DNA of 64,000 nt from Desulfuromonas sp. (GTDB lineage: Bacteria > Desulfobacterota > Desulfuromonadia > Desulfuromonadales > UBA2294): contig PKUH01000099.1 of the NCBI GenBank assembly GCA_002869615.1, positions 1-64,000 on the forward strand. The letters run 5' to 3'. Every line of letters begins with the position of its first letter. The first letter of the stretch is position 1. Under the pieces are notes generated by a model that did not search any database, was not told the origin of the DNA, and worked only from the letters and a program-made list of their open reading frames with translations. Shown one piece after another: positions 17,176 through 26,120 of the stretch. A program made the position numbers and the translations under genes.

Positions 17176-17556
17176 ATGGCGAAAAAACTTGAGGTGTACA
17201 AATGCGAAGTCTGCGGAATTATTACCGAGGTTGTCAACGAAGGTGGCGGCAGCCTGGTTTGTTGCGGCCAGGAGATGGTACTGCAGGATGAAAATACCGT
17301 CGATGCTGCGGTTGAAAAACATGTACCGGTGATCGAAAAGCAGAACGGTTCGATCAAGGTCACCGTCGGTAGCGTTGCCCATCCGATGGAAGATGATCAT
17401 TACATCCAGTGGATTGAGCTGCTCGCCGACGGCAAGTCCTACACCCAGTTTCTGAATCCGGGCGATGCCCCGGAAGCGGTTTTCAATATCGATGCCGACA
17501 AAGTGACCGCCCGTGAATACTGCAATAAGCACGGACAGTGGAAAGCCGAAGCCTGA
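17176..17556 (+). CDS. dfx: Desulfoferrodoxin (superoxide reductase)
   Basis: 126 residues, class I (2Fe-SOR). The N-terminal desulforedoxin module binds iron through Cys10, Cys13, Cys29 and Cys30 (CEVC...CC). The C-terminal neelaredoxin module has [15 protein letters not shown] and the final CNKHGQW, which supply the four His and one Cys of the catalytic iron. It reduces superoxide to peroxide in the cytosol without releasing oxygen. AAAGGAGA precedes the ATG. Its place right after an oxidase operon fits joint handling of oxygen. Confidence 0.97.
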   Translation: MAKKLEVYKCEVCGIITEVVNEGGGSLVCCGQEMVLQDENTVDAAVEKHVPVIEKQNGSIKVTVGSVAHPMEDDHYIQWIELLADGKSYTQFLNPGDAPEAVFNIDADKVTAREYCNKHGQWKAEA

Positions 17557-17584
17557 TAGACTGCTCAAGCTGATGAGAAGCAAA

Positions 17585-17614
17585 AGGCTCCCCCGTCTGG
17601 GGGAGCCTTTTTTG
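17585..17614 (+). terminator. Rho-independent terminator after desulfoferrodoxin
   Basis: GGCTCCCCC pairs with GGGGGAGCC around TCTG, followed by TTTTTT. Confidence 0.9.
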
Positions 17615-17691
17615 TGGTTCATCGCATTTTACCGGGAATCAGGTGGTGCGTACTTAAACTCCTCCACACGTTTTTAACTGCACCCTGAAAA

Positions 17692-18205
17692 CAAAAAACC
17701 AGTTCGCCGGTATCTCCCGGCCTGCTCATTACTTTTCTTGCCTATCCTGAGCCAGCCGAAGGGCTTGTCCAGGAAAAGTAAGCAAAAGAAAGACACTCCA
17801 GCGAGTCCGCCTGATGATCAGGTTCCCTCACTGCGCCGATTTCAATCCGTCAGTCACTGTCGTTCCCGACTCCGATAGGAAATCAAATTATGATTTTGAA
17901 TCACCACCGGAGCTCTTGAGCTCGCCCCTTTTTCCCGCACCAATGATCCGTAGCCCGACCGCAACCGCCACGGAGGCATGCCGCGTTTGCCTCAAGGCAA
18001 ACTCTCGAATTGCACTGTTGAACAGAAGCAATTCAGACCGAGTACAAAAGCCCCCTGCAAGGGAGCCGTTTTCTGCATACTCTTTTATGGCTTAATAAAA
18101 GAGTATGGCGGAGTGCGCGGCCGCGACCGCGCGGTTCTCCTGTATTCTGAACTCAGGTCAGTGTCCCTATCCAGCCAATCAAGACCGCAAGTTGCCCGGT
18201 TCAAA
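17692..18205. repeat. Composite dispersed repeat, copy A (modules X and Y)
   Basis: Module X (about 17692-17866) is matched, inverted, at about 51540-51720. Module Y (about 17910-18176) is matched, inverted, at 50711-51003 and 51090-51409. Within Y I see a short hairpin GTTTGCC...GGCAAAC, a terminator-like GC hairpin (AGCCCCCTGCAAGGGAGC), a 12-bp perfect stem (18076-18087 with 18096-18107), a GC-rich palindrome (18117-18134) and half of the GGGACAC palindrome. Reading frames inside it are low-complexity and I do not call them genes. It ends about 30 bases from the methyltransferase stop. Confidence 0.8.
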
Positions 18206-18234
18206 TCAAACTCAAATCCGGGCTATATCTTTAA

Positions 18235-18867
18235 CTAGGCGTGCTCCGCTTTTTGATAGACACAGACATTGCAACTCGATCCTTCCTTCTGGATGTAATC
18301 TGTCGCCTGTTCTTGCAGACGTTTCCAGGCGCCACTCTTTTCGATTTCATCCATGGCAGTGCGGTAATTATCATCTTCCCAGGCCTTGTCGCGGACGGTA
18401 AAGCAGATATAGCCTCCCGGCCTGGTAATGCGAATCAGCTCGCTAAAAGCTTCCGGACCGACGTGACCGCAGGTAAAGGTGCCGACACTGATAATCGCGT
18501 CGAAGCTGTTCTCCGGGAAATCAAGCTTAGCGGTCAGATCCCCCTGGTAGAGTCGGGTATAGACCTCCTTCGATTCGGCCTTTTTCAGCATCTGTTCGGA
18601 ATAGTCAAGCCCTTCCAGGTTGCGATAGCCCTTTTGGTAAAGATCTGCGCCGACCAGCCCGGTACCGCAACCGGCATCCAGGATTCTGGCGGCCCGGTCT
18701 TTGACATGGTCATCGAGGAGTTGACCGGCTATCGCCGGGGCGACGTAGCCCATTTCATCGATCAGGTCACTATCGTAACGCTCAGCCCATTCACTGTAGG
18801 CTGTTGCCAGTTCTTCCTTGCTTTTTGCATTGAGTACTCTGTCATGAATCTCTTTACGGGTTGCCAT
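18235..18867 (-). CDS. Class I SAM-dependent methyltransferase
   Basis: 210 residues starting at the ATG at 18867, eight bases after AGGAGA; upstream codons in frame lack a ribosome site. The SAM-binding motif I is ILDAGCGTGLVGADL (about residue 66), followed by EGLDYSEQML (motif II) and FDAIISVGTFTCGHV (motif IV region). It resembles small METTL27/UbiE-like methyltransferases. The substrate is unknown. Single-gene unit; downstream lies repeat A. Confidence 0.88.
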   Translation of the reverse strand: MATRKEIHDRVLNAKSKEELATAYSEWAERYDSDLIDEMGYVAPAIAGQLLDDHVKDRAARILDAGCGTGLVGADLYQKGYRNLEGLDYSEQMLKKAESKEVYTRLYQGDLTAKLDFPENSFDAIISVGTFTCGHVGPEAFSELIRITRPGGYICFTVRDKAWEDDNYRTAMDEIEKSGAWKRLQEQATDYIQKEGSSCNVCVYQKAEHA

Positions 18868-19153
18868 GTTTTCTCCTAAAAAAAATGATGAAAGTATTGA
18901 ATGGAAGGAGGGTGTACAGAATATAAACGAGCCGAGGATATTATTCACCACGACCCTGGGGGTAAGGCAAAAACGGCCTCACAAGCTGTCATCTCTTTTG
19001 ATCGAGGGTACTAAAACCGGGCAGGATGGTCAAATTTATCTGTAAACAGCTGCACCCGGTAAATTGGTCGCGACAATTTCTATTGTACCGGAACTTACCT
19101 TTAACCTTTATCCTCGTCCCCTATTTTGCTAGCATACCTGCTCGGAGGTCGCC

Positions 19154-19345
19154 ATGTCTGAAAACGAAGAACGCTTGACCAATCTTGAACTGAAATTTAT
19201 GGACCAGTCGCAGCTGCTTGAAGAATTGAGTCACGAACTCGCATTCTGTCACAAGCGGATCGAAGAACTGACGCGTGAACATCGCTCAATGCAGGAAATG
19301 ATGAAATCGCTTGAACCTGAGAATCAAGTCTCTCCGGATGAATAA
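19154..19345 (+). CDS. slyX: SlyX family protein
   Basis: 63 residues, almost wholly coiled coil (heptads in LTNLELKFMDQSQLLEELSHELAFCHKRIEELT). Matches the small SlyX family, whose function is unknown. GGAGGT precedes the ATG. Its stop overlaps the next start by one base, so it is the first gene of a three-gene operon. Confidence 0.85.
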   Translation: MSENEERLTNLELKFMDQSQLLEELSHELAFCHKRIEELTREHRSMQEMMKSLEPENQVSPDE

Positions 19346-19848
19346 TGAGCCTGCAATTTGATTACAGCAACCTGAAGCGGGTTTGTGTCGAAGCTGTTAT
19401 TATCGTCTGTTTTGCAATGGCAATCGGACTCGCTTTTAATCACCAGATGTTGATGGCTTCTTTTTCCGGAAAGGTCGTGGCCACAGCGCTCCCTGATGCC
19501 GCCGTTGATGAGCCGATCCCGGTTCCGGTGACCCTTCAGGATGTGCAGAAGTTGATGAACCGTTCGGTGCTGATTGACGCCCGGATTGCAGAGCTTTACC
19601 GTACGGGGCATTTACCGGGTGCCGTTTCTCTGCCGATGGATGAAGTTGAAGAACGCCTGCCGGTTTTTTCGGAAAAGTATCCCGGTACCCGATCGCTGAT
19701 TGTCTACTGCAATGGCTATGGCTGCATTGACTCCTATGACCTTGCCGTGCGCTTGCTGCGGCTCGGTTATAACGACGTCATGGTCTACGAGGCGGGATAT
19801 CCGGAGTGGCGGGATGCCGGACTGCCGGTTGAAGGAGGCACGCCATGA
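19345..19848 (+). CDS. Membrane-anchored rhodanese-like protein
   Basis: 167 residues. One helix (about 15-32) anchors a single rhodanese domain facing the periplasm. The active-site loop is YCNGYGC with the likely persulfide Cys122 and a second Cys127 close by; RTGHLPGAVSLP and GYPEWRDAGLPVEGG are classic rhodanese ends. Overlaps slyX and overlaps the next gene by four bases. Pairing of such a rhodanese with a MauE-like membrane protein suggests sulfur or thiol transfer in the envelope, which is inference. Confidence 0.88.
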   Translation: MSLQFDYSNLKRVCVEAVIIVCFAMAIGLAFNHQMLMASFSGKVVATALPDAAVDEPIPVPVTLQDVQKLMNRSVLIDARIAELYRTGHLPGAVSLPMDEVEERLPVFSEKYPGTRSLIVYCNGYGCIDSYDLAVRLLRLGYNDVMVYEAGYPEWRDAGLPVEGGTP

Positions 19849-20288
19849 AACGGAGCGGCCGGCTCTCTTACCATCTCTGCCGGGTCATTCTCGGCGCCTT
19901 CTTTATTTATGCCGGGAGTCTGAAGATCAGCGATGCTCCGGCCTTTGCCGGCCAGATCGCGGCCTACCAGATTCTGCCGTACCAGTGGAATTATGTTGCG
20001 GCTGCAGTCTTACCGTGGATTGAGCTGCTTTGCGGGCTGCTCCTGCTGATGAACCGCAAGGTTCGACCGGCGGCACTCGTTGTTGGTGTGCTCAGTATTG
20101 TTTTCATGGTTGCCCTGTCAACGGTGATCTATCGTGGCTTGAATATTGACTGCGGATGTTTCGGCCCCAACGTACACTCGACTCCACAGCAGGCGTTGTT
20201 GCGCAATGTCCTGATTCTGGCGCTGGCGCATTTCGTTTTTCATTTGCGCAATAAGTATTCGAAAAAGGAATTGAAAGGCAGTAGATAG
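19845..20288 (+). CDS. MauE/DoxX family membrane protein
   Basis: 147 residues with four hydrophobic helices. GAFFIYAGSLKISD and the Cys pair in NIDCGCFGP are family marks; that CxC is a redox-active candidate. MauE proteins help form disulfides in methylamine dehydrogenase; here, next to a rhodanese and with no mau genes, the role is probably general thiol chemistry. The ATG overlaps the rhodanese stop. Confidence 0.85.
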   Translation: MKRSGRLSYHLCRVILGAFFIYAGSLKISDAPAFAGQIAAYQILPYQWNYVAAAVLPWIELLCGLLLLMNRKVRPAALVVGVLSIVFMVALSTVIYRGLNIDCGCFGPNVHSTPQQALLRNVLILALAHFVFHLRNKYSKKELKGSR

Positions 20289-20303
20289 TAAGCAGTAAGC
20301 TTA

Positions 20304-20373
20304 AAACTGCCAACTGCCAACTGCCAACTGCCAACTGCCAACTGCCAACTGACAACTGATAACTGATAACTGA
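20304..20373. repeat. Heptanucleotide tandem array (AACTGCC)n
   Basis: About ten 7-base units: first mostly AACTGCC, then drifting to AACTGAC, AACTGAT and AACTGAA. It ends seven bases before the ATG of the next gene and fills the place where a Shine-Dalgarno sequence would be. Confidence 0.9.
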
Positions 20374-20379
20374 ATCCCC

Positions 20380-21426
20380 ATGGAACCCTGGCAACAACAA
20401 CTCAAGACTTCCCTCACCGAGCCGCTGTCGCTGGCCAGTAGGCTGAATCTCGATGTTGGTGACGTCAGGGCCGTCGCCGAAAAATACCCGGTGCAGCTGA
20501 CGCCCTACCTGCTCGAACTTTTAGCCGACCGGACCCATCCGTTCTGGAAGCAGTTCGTTCCCGATCCGGCCGAACTGGCCGATGATGTGGCGTCGGAGGA
20601 TCCGTTGGCGGAGCAGGAAAAGTCACCGGTGCCGGCTGTTGTTCACCGCTACCCGGGCCGGGTTCTGCTGCTGGCGGCGAACAGCTGCGCTGCCTATTGT
20701 CGATTCTGCACCCGCAAGCGCCGGGTGGGCAATCGCGACCAATCATTGTCGTTCGGCCAGGTCCTGGATGGTATCGACTATGTCGCCGACCACCCGGAAG
20801 TTAATGAAGTCATTCTCTCCGGCGGCGACCCCCTGACGATGAATGATGGCCTGCTCCGGGAGCTTCTCGATCGGCTACGTCGAATTCAACATGTTGAAAT
20901 CATCCGGATTGCAACCCGCATGCCGGCGGTGTTGCCGGAGCGGGTCACCGAGTCGTTTGCGGCGATGCTCCGGACGTTTCAGCCGATTTACCTGACGACC
21001 CATTTCAACCATCCGGCCGAGCTGACGCCGGCTGCGGTCGAAGCCTGCCGGCGCCTGGCCGATGCCGGGATCCCGCTGGCCAACCAGACGGTCTTGTTGC
21101 AAGGGGTCAACGACGATATTGAAAGTCTCAGCCAGCTTTGTCTTCAGCTCCTGAAAATACGGGTCCGCCCGTATTATCTGCATCAGCTCGATTCGGTTCG
21201 CGGAACCGGCCATTTCCGGGTATCATTGGCAAGAGGGGTTGATTTGATCGGGCAGTTGCGTCAACAGGTCTCCGGATTGGCCATGCCGCATTATATTGTC
21301 GATTCACCCGGCGGTCATGGCAAGGTCGAACTGCTACCGGAAAATGTTCTGGCCAGAGGCGACAGACAATGGGTTTTGCGGGCTCCCGACGGAACTTCGG
21401 TGACCGTACAGAGCGAAGGAGATTGA
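20380..21426 (+). CDS. epmB: KamA-family radical SAM aminomutase, EpmB-like
   Basis: 348 residues, close to EpmB (YjeK) and shorter than catabolic lysine 2,3-aminomutase. Radical SAM cluster Cys103, Cys107 and Cys110 (CAAYCRFC), GGDPL after it, and the PLP lysine Lys315 in PGGHGKVELLP. EpmB converts alpha-lysine to (R)-beta-lysine for modification of EF-P. The presence of EpmA-like (26713-27624) and EF-P (27787-28350) genes 5-7 kb away supports this role over lysine fermentation. No Shine-Dalgarno is visible; the start follows a tandem repeat. The next gene begins directly after the stop. Confidence 0.88.
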   Translation: MEPWQQQLKTSLTEPLSLASRLNLDVGDVRAVAEKYPVQLTPYLLELLADRTHPFWKQFVPDPAELADDVASEDPLAEQEKSPVPAVVHRYPGRVLLLAANSCAAYCRFCTRKRRVGNRDQSLSFGQVLDGIDYVADHPEVNEVILSGGDPLTMNDGLLRELLDRLRRIQHVEIIRIATRMPAVLPERVTESFAAMLRTFQPIYLTTHFNHPAELTPAAVEACRRLADAGIPLANQTVLLQGVNDDIESLSQLCLQLLKIRVRPYYLHQLDSVRGTGHFRVSLARGVDLIGQLRQQVSGLAMPHYIVDSPGGHGKVELLPENVLARGDRQWVLRAPDGTSVTVQSEGD

Positions 21427-22485
21427 ATGGAACCGACACTGCACAAGCATGGTCGCCGCAACCAGTTCGCCAGCGATAATTACGCCGGAATATGTCCGGA
21501 GGCCTGGCAGGCGATGCAGGAAGCGAATCACGGCTTCTCGAATTCCTACGGCGACGATCTCTGGACGGAAAAAGCCTGTAATGCCTTGCGTGAATTTTTT
21601 GATTTCGAGTGCCAGGTCTTCTTTGTCTTTAACGGCACGGCGGCCAACTCGCTCGCCCTGGCCTCGCTCTGTCGTTCCTATCACAGTATCCTCTGTCACG
21701 AACTGGCGCATATCGAGACCGACGAATGCGGCGCTCCCGAATTTTTTTCCAACGGCACCAAGGTTCTTCTGGTTCCGGGCGCTGATGGCAAGGTTGATCT
21801 CGAGGCGGTAGCCAATACCGTGACCCGCCGGGCCGACATCCATTATCCGAAGCCGAAGGTTCTGTCGATCACCCAGGCGACCGAACTCGGTGGTGTTTAC
21901 ATTTCGGAAGAATTGCAGGCGATTAAGGCGATTGCCGAAGAATACGATCTCAGGGTTCATATGGACGGAGCCCGCTTTGCCAACGCAGTCGCTTCGCTTG
22001 ATGCCGAACCGAAAGAGATCACCTGGCAGGCCGGTGTCGACGTGTTGACCTTTGGTGGCGCAAAAAACGGGATGGCAGTTGGTGAAGCCGTGGTCTTCTT
22101 TAATAACGACCTGGCCGAAGAGTTCGACTATCGCTGCAAGCAGGCGGGGCAGCTCGCTTCGAAGATGCGATACCTGTCGGCGCCATGGTATGGATTGTTG
22201 AAGGATGGGGCGCTGCTTCGGCATGCCGCTCACGCCAATCGGATGGCCCGTGAACTGGCCGAGGATCTGAGCTCGATCCCGGGAATTGAAATCGTACACC
22301 CGGTTAAGGCCAATGCCGTCTTTGTCCGGATGCCGGAATATCTGCTTGAATCAGTGCTTGCCCGAGGCTGGTATTTCTATACCTTTATCGGCACCGGTGA
22401 GGCCCGCCTGATGTGCTCCTGGCAAACCTCGGAAGAGGATATCGCCGAGCTGGTCAGTGACCTGCGTGAGCTGGTGCAGGGATGA
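21427..22485 (+). CDS. Low-specificity L-threonine aldolase
   Basis: 352 residues, fold type I PLP enzyme of the beta-eliminating lyase family, cleaving L-threonine or allo-threonine to glycine and acetaldehyde. [15 protein letters not shown] at the start, [10 protein letters not shown] and the PLP lysine Lys213 in [10 protein letters not shown] are diagnostic. AGCGAAGGAG precedes the ATG. It overlaps the downstream acetyltransferase by four bases. Confidence 0.92.
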   Translation: MEPTLHKHGRRNQFASDNYAGICPEAWQAMQEANHGFSNSYGDDLWTEKACNALREFFDFECQVFFVFNGTAANSLALASLCRSYHSILCHELAHIETDECGAPEFFSNGTKVLLVPGADGKVDLEAVANTVTRRADIHYPKPKVLSITQATELGGVYISEELQAIKAIAEEYDLRVHMDGARFANAVASLDAEPKEITWQAGVDVLTFGGAKNGMAVGEAVVFFNNDLAEEFDYRCKQAGQLASKMRYLSAPWYGLLKDGALLRHAAHANRMARELAEDLSSIPGIEIVHPVKANAVFVRMPEYLLESVLARGWYFYTFIGTGEARLMCSWQTSEEDIAELVSDLRELVQG

Positions 22486-22946
22486 CGATGATTGTTGATG
22501 TCGAAACGCCTGAACAGCTTGCTGCCGCGCGCCAGATTTTTCGTGATTATGCCGCATCGCTCGATATCGACCTTGAGTTCCAGGGATTCAGTTCCGAGGT
22601 CGCTGCGTTGCCGGGTGAATATGCGCCGCCGACCGGGGCGTTGCTGCTGGCGGTAGAAGAGGGCGAATGTCTCGGCTGTGTCGCCTTGCGTAAACTCGAA
22701 GAGGGCGTCTGCGAGATGAAGCGGCTATATGTCGCCGAAGCGGGTCGGGGGCACGGTCTCGGTCTCAAACTGGCCGAAGCGATCATTGTCCGGGCCTGTG
22801 AGCTCGGCTATGATAAAATGCGCCTCGATACATTGGCAACGATGACCGAAGCGCGGGCGCTCTATGCATCGCTCGGCTTCCGACCGGTGGAACCGTACTG
22901 TCACAATCCCCTGCCCGGAGCCGAGTTCTATGAGCTTGAACTCTGA
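22482..22946 (+). CDS. GNAT family N-acetyltransferase
   Basis: 154 residues. The acetyl-CoA loop is [21 protein letters not shown] (V-x-R-x-x-G-x-G type), and [19 protein letters not shown] is the usual GNAT end. It resembles CarD-like/phosphinothricin-type small acetyltransferases. Substrate unknown. Last gene of the kamA operon; it meets the following gene tail to tail with no gap. Confidence 0.88.
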   Translation: MTMIVDVETPEQLAAARQIFRDYAASLDIDLEFQGFSSEVAALPGEYAPPTGALLLAVEEGECLGCVALRKLEEGVCEMKRLYVAEAGRGHGLGLKLAEAIIVRACELGYDKMRLDTLATMTEARALYASLGFRPVEPYCHNPLPGAEFYELEL

Positions 22947-23504
22947 TCAGGACCCGCCAAGCATCCCTTTCTTCATGTCGACATCGGCCGGCTGGTCGCC
23001 GAGATAGATCAACAGGATCCCCTGCGCGAGCTCTTTTGATTCGATCGAGCCGAGATCCCGGCCGTTATGGGTTGCCCTGACCCGGCCATCGGCTCCGAGG
23101 ATCAGGTCGACCTGGTCGCCGGCGACAAAATCATCGCCGAAGAGGCCGAGGAATTTCCTGACCGGCGGGGTTGCGACCAGTTTCGGCGAGTTTTTTTCAA
23201 ACCCCTCGGCAAAGGCGTCGATAATCTTTTTCTTGTCGACCTTTTTATAGAGGAAATCCATCCGGATCAGTTTGTTGCCGGTCATGTCGAGAACCTGGCT
23301 GGCCCGGGTTGTCTTTTGCGGCGTATATAGCGAACCGACATAGACCTTGACGAAAACAAACTTCTTGCGGATGCCGTAACCGTTCAATTGCAGCTTCTCT
23401 CCGGCGACCTCGGTCTCGCTGGCGATGTTGACGCCGGCCACTTCAACAGCCAGGGCATTGCCGGAACAGAAGAGAATCAACAGGAAGATCAGAATGCTTT
23501 TCAT
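22947..23504 (-). CDS. Periplasmic chalcone isomerase-like protein
   Basis: 185 residues with a cleavable signal peptide (about 1-19, ALA-VEV). The body matches the bacterial CHI-like family: LNGYGIRKKFVFVKVYVGSLYTP near residue 42 and RMDFLYKKVDKKKIIDAFAEGF. These proteins share the chalcone-isomerase fold but lack plant flavonoid activity; fatty-acid or lipid binding is suspected. GGAGA precedes the ATG. Followed downstream on the other strand by the GNAT gene with no intergenic bases. Confidence 0.88.
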   Translation of the reverse strand: MKSILIFLLILFCSGNALAVEVAGVNIASETEVAGEKLQLNGYGIRKKFVFVKVYVGSLYTPQKTTRASQVLDMTGNKLIRMDFLYKKVDKKKIIDAFAEGFEKNSPKLVATPPVRKFLGLFGDDFVAGDQVDLILGADGRVRATHNGRDLGSIESKELAQGILLIYLGDQPADVDMKKGMLGGS

Positions 23505-23532
23505 GGCAGTCTCCTTTTCTTTGCCAACGGTG

Positions 23533-25434
23533 TCAGCTGATTTTGATCTGAACTTTCTCCATCATAGGTGATTGCGGGAATAGTTCGGCAAAAAGTTGAT
23601 AGTGTCGGTTGGCCGAATCGGCAAAGCCACCGATTTCGAGCAGGCGGGCACACTGGAACACCGCTTTCTCGCGAATGGTCGGCGGCGTTGTCGCATCGGC
23701 TGAAAGTATCTCGAGGCAGCGGGTCGCCATCTCCAGGTCCTTCTCCTTGTGGAAAATCGAAGCAAGGCGGAACAGGGTCGGATGGTCGGTTCCCTTGAAG
23801 TAGATATTATAGTACTCCCGAAAAGCTAATGCTGCCTTCAGCGGTTCCTTGTGCGCGAAAATCCTGATAGCCTTGCTGTAGAAATCTCCACCTTCATCAC
23901 TCGGGCCGTACTTCGAGTTAATCTGCCCCAACATCAACATCGCCTCGGCGTTCCCCGGATCCCGCTGTAATGCATAACGGAGCGATGCCTCGCCGGTCTC
24001 AAGATTGACCTTGCCGGTTTCCATTGCCTGAGTGCCGATATCCATATGGCGTTCATCGATTGCCTCTTCCCCGAGTTTAAACATCATGGCAAGAATCACC
24101 CCGCCGAGCATGCCGCCGATATGAGCCCAATGCCCGATGTTGGAAGTATTGGTCCCGGCGATCTGGCCGATGCCGCCGGAAAGGTCGGAGAGGAAAAAGA
24201 GGCCGATAATGACCAGGGAATTGAGTCGGACCTTGAGGCTGATCGGCAGAATCAGCGAAAAAATTCCGAGGATCGGCAATGGAAAAACCATGCTCTTGAA
24301 GTAGCAGCGGATTGCGAATATTCCCATCACTCCCGATATCGCGCCGGATGCACCGAGCAGGTGCCCGGATGCACCATGAAATACCCGAACAATGAGCACA
24401 AAAAGGAGCCCTGACGCCAGTCCGGATAAAATATAAAAAAGCAGAAAACGGCCATGGCCGATCCGTTTTTCAACGACAGTTCCAACCGCCCAGAGAAACA
24501 GCATGTTTCCCCAGAGGTGGCCCTGTCCGGCATGCAAAAACTGGTGGGTGAAGGCACTCACCGGAACATTAAACAGGTTCGGCTCGTGCGGCAGAAAGAC
24601 GAAGCCCTTGATGGTTTCGACATCGACATTCATCTCGATGCCGTAAAATACAAAGATATTGATAAAAATGATCGCATAGGTGATGCCTGCCACCCCTTCG
24701 GTCTTTTTTTCTCCTTCGGCATACATGACCGGCATGAAGGTGATGTACTCCTTCAGGACCTGAAAATATGTTCTGCCACTTTCGGCGGCCATAATGCGGA
24801 CATAGCAGGAGAGTAGGAGCGGAGCGAAGAGAAAGCCGAGAAATAGCAGGAACCTGAAGTCAGCAAGGGTGCTCTTCAGGGCAAGGATGATGCCGATCAG
24901 GATGAAAGACTTGAGGACAAACGCTTTTTCCCGGTGGTCGGAAAAATAGGCTGACACACGTTCAAGAAAAGAGGCGTTCTGCGGCAGTGGGGCCGCATCG
25001 CCCGGAGTAATGATCGGTGCTGATTGAGCCGGGGGTTGTTCCTTCGTACCGGAAGTTGAATCTCCGGCTGTTGCTCGTTGTTGCTGTTTAAGGAGTTTCT
25101 CAAAAATGACGCCACATTGAATGCAGGTTGTCCCCTGCTCCTGTTCTGTTGTGCATTTCGGACAGCGAAAGATTTCCGGTTCCGGCGGTGGTGGCGGGGC
25201 TGGCATCTCCTTGATGTCGCAATCGGCACCGGTTTTGTCGAGTAGCGCCTTGTACTTTGCTGCGGTGGCCTGGTCGAGATTTTTTTTCAGGATAAACGGA
25301 TCGCCGGAGAAAAAACGATGCATGGTTTCATCGTCATATTTGCAGAGGGCCTGAACCTTCTCCCAAACTTCACTGCGCTCATATCCCGGCAGCAGAAAGC
25401 CACGAAAAACAAGATGGAATTGCTGATGGCTCAT
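23533..25434 (-). CDS. Rhomboid intramembrane protease with zinc ribbon and TPR repeats
   Basis: 633 residues in four parts: an N-terminal alpha/beta module (1-80), a zinc ribbon (CPKC...CIQCG, about 90-110), a membrane core with the rhomboid dyad Ser in GASGAISG and His in GHWAHIGG plus the HLWGNM loop (about 255-455), and a C-terminal region of TPR-like helices (about 470-630). Between zinc ribbon and core lie two extra helices (about 175-215). Rhomboids cleave transmembrane substrates in the membrane plane. The cytosolic zinc ribbon and TPR ends suggest recruitment of partners. GGAGGGGG precedes the ATG. Confidence 0.9.
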   Translation of the reverse strand: MSHQQFHLVFRGFLLPGYERSEVWEKVQALCKYDDETMHRFFSGDPFILKKNLDQATAAKYKALLDKTGADCDIKEMPAPPPPPEPEIFRCPKCTTEQEQGTTCIQCGVIFEKLLKQQQRATAGDSTSGTKEQPPAQSAPIITPGDAAPLPQNASFLERVSAYFSDHREKAFVLKSFILIGIILALKSTLADFRFLLFLGFLFAPLLLSCYVRIMAAESGRTYFQVLKEYITFMPVMYAEGEKKTEGVAGITYAIIFINIFVFYGIEMNVDVETIKGFVFLPHEPNLFNVPVSAFTHQFLHAGQGHLWGNMLFLWAVGTVVEKRIGHGRFLLFYILSGLASGLLFVLIVRVFHGASGHLLGASGAISGVMGIFAIRCYFKSMVFPLPILGIFSLILPISLKVRLNSLVIIGLFFLSDLSGGIGQIAGTNTSNIGHWAHIGGMLGGVILAMMFKLGEEAIDERHMDIGTQAMETGKVNLETGEASLRYALQRDPGNAEAMLMLGQINSKYGPSDEGGDFYSKAIRIFAHKEPLKAALAFREYYNIYFKGTDHPTLFRLASIFHKEKDLEMATRCLEILSADATTPPTIREKAVFQCARLLEIGGFADSANRHYQLFAELFPQSPMMEKVQIKIS

Positions 25435-25553
25435 GCGATCATCCCCCTCCGCGATAATTTAAAACAGTTATCTTTATAACATGTAAAATGGATAGTGAAC
25501 AAGAAGTCAGAAAAGGTGTTTTGCGGGGTAAGTCATCAAGTGCGACGAGATAC

Positions 25554-26105
25554 TCAATAGTAAAGCATCAGGAACAGAATCGGGATACCGCATCCGGCGG
25601 CGGTCAGGATCAGGCACCGTTTGCGCATTCTCCCTTTCGGTAGCAACAGCAGCCCGGTCAGGGCGAGCAGAATCATTCCCCCGGCGTATAGGTCAGCCAT
25701 CCAGGTCCAGGCTTTTTTCGGATGGTTGAGGTGCAGGAAATTCAGCGGATACCAGAAGCTGCGTGGTTCGATGCGCTCATGCACGACCTTGCCGCTCGGG
25801 AAATCATACTGGATGACCCGGCCCTCGACAAAAACCATAACGCTCTCCGGGTCGTTCTGGAAGATATTGTCATAGGTGCTTTTTTCGCCGAGCTTGCCGA
25901 GCAGTTGTAAAACCTGGTCTTCAGAGATAACTCCTGTGAACCCGCTTGGTGGCAGCTGCGTAATCGATTTGACGACCTTGTAGTTCGGATTCCAGTCACG
26001 GATGTGATTAACTGCGATGCCGGACAAGGCATAGATCAGGGTCAGCCCGATACAGAGATAGCCGATATCACGATGCAGGGCGTGATTCCATTTGCGCCAG
26101 TTCAT
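25554..26105 (-). CDS. PepSY-associated TM helix protein
   Basis: 183 residues. It starts WRKWNHALHRDIGYLCIGLTLIYALSGIAVNH, the PepSY_TM signature in which His residues may bind haem or metal, with three helices in all (about 12-32, 130-150, 160-180) around a soluble PepSY-like domain. It lies 15 bases after the stop of the interrupted gene at 26121-26588, so the two were one operon. Function unknown; such pairs often accompany metal or respiratory genes. Confidence 0.82.
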   Translation of the reverse strand: MNWRKWNHALHRDIGYLCIGLTLIYALSGIAVNHIRDWNPNYKVVKSITQLPPSGFTGVISEDQVLQLLGKLGEKSTYDNIFQNDPESVMVFVEGRVIQYDFPSGKVVHERIEPRSFWYPLNFLHLNHPKKAWTWMADLYAGGMILLALTGLLLLPKGRMRKRCLILTAAGCGIPILFLMLYY

Positions 26106-26120
26106 GGAGTCAGCCGCGGC

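Noticed and set aside
17814-18238. Open frames of 86-98 codons within copy A of the composite repeat
   Set aside because: They lie wholly in repeat DNA, shift frame between copies, have low-complexity Arg/Ser/Ala-rich products and no ribosome sites.
20304-20373. Tandem array considered as iterons of an origin
   Set aside because: Seven-base units are too short, and no replication initiator gene or AT-rich unwinding region is near.
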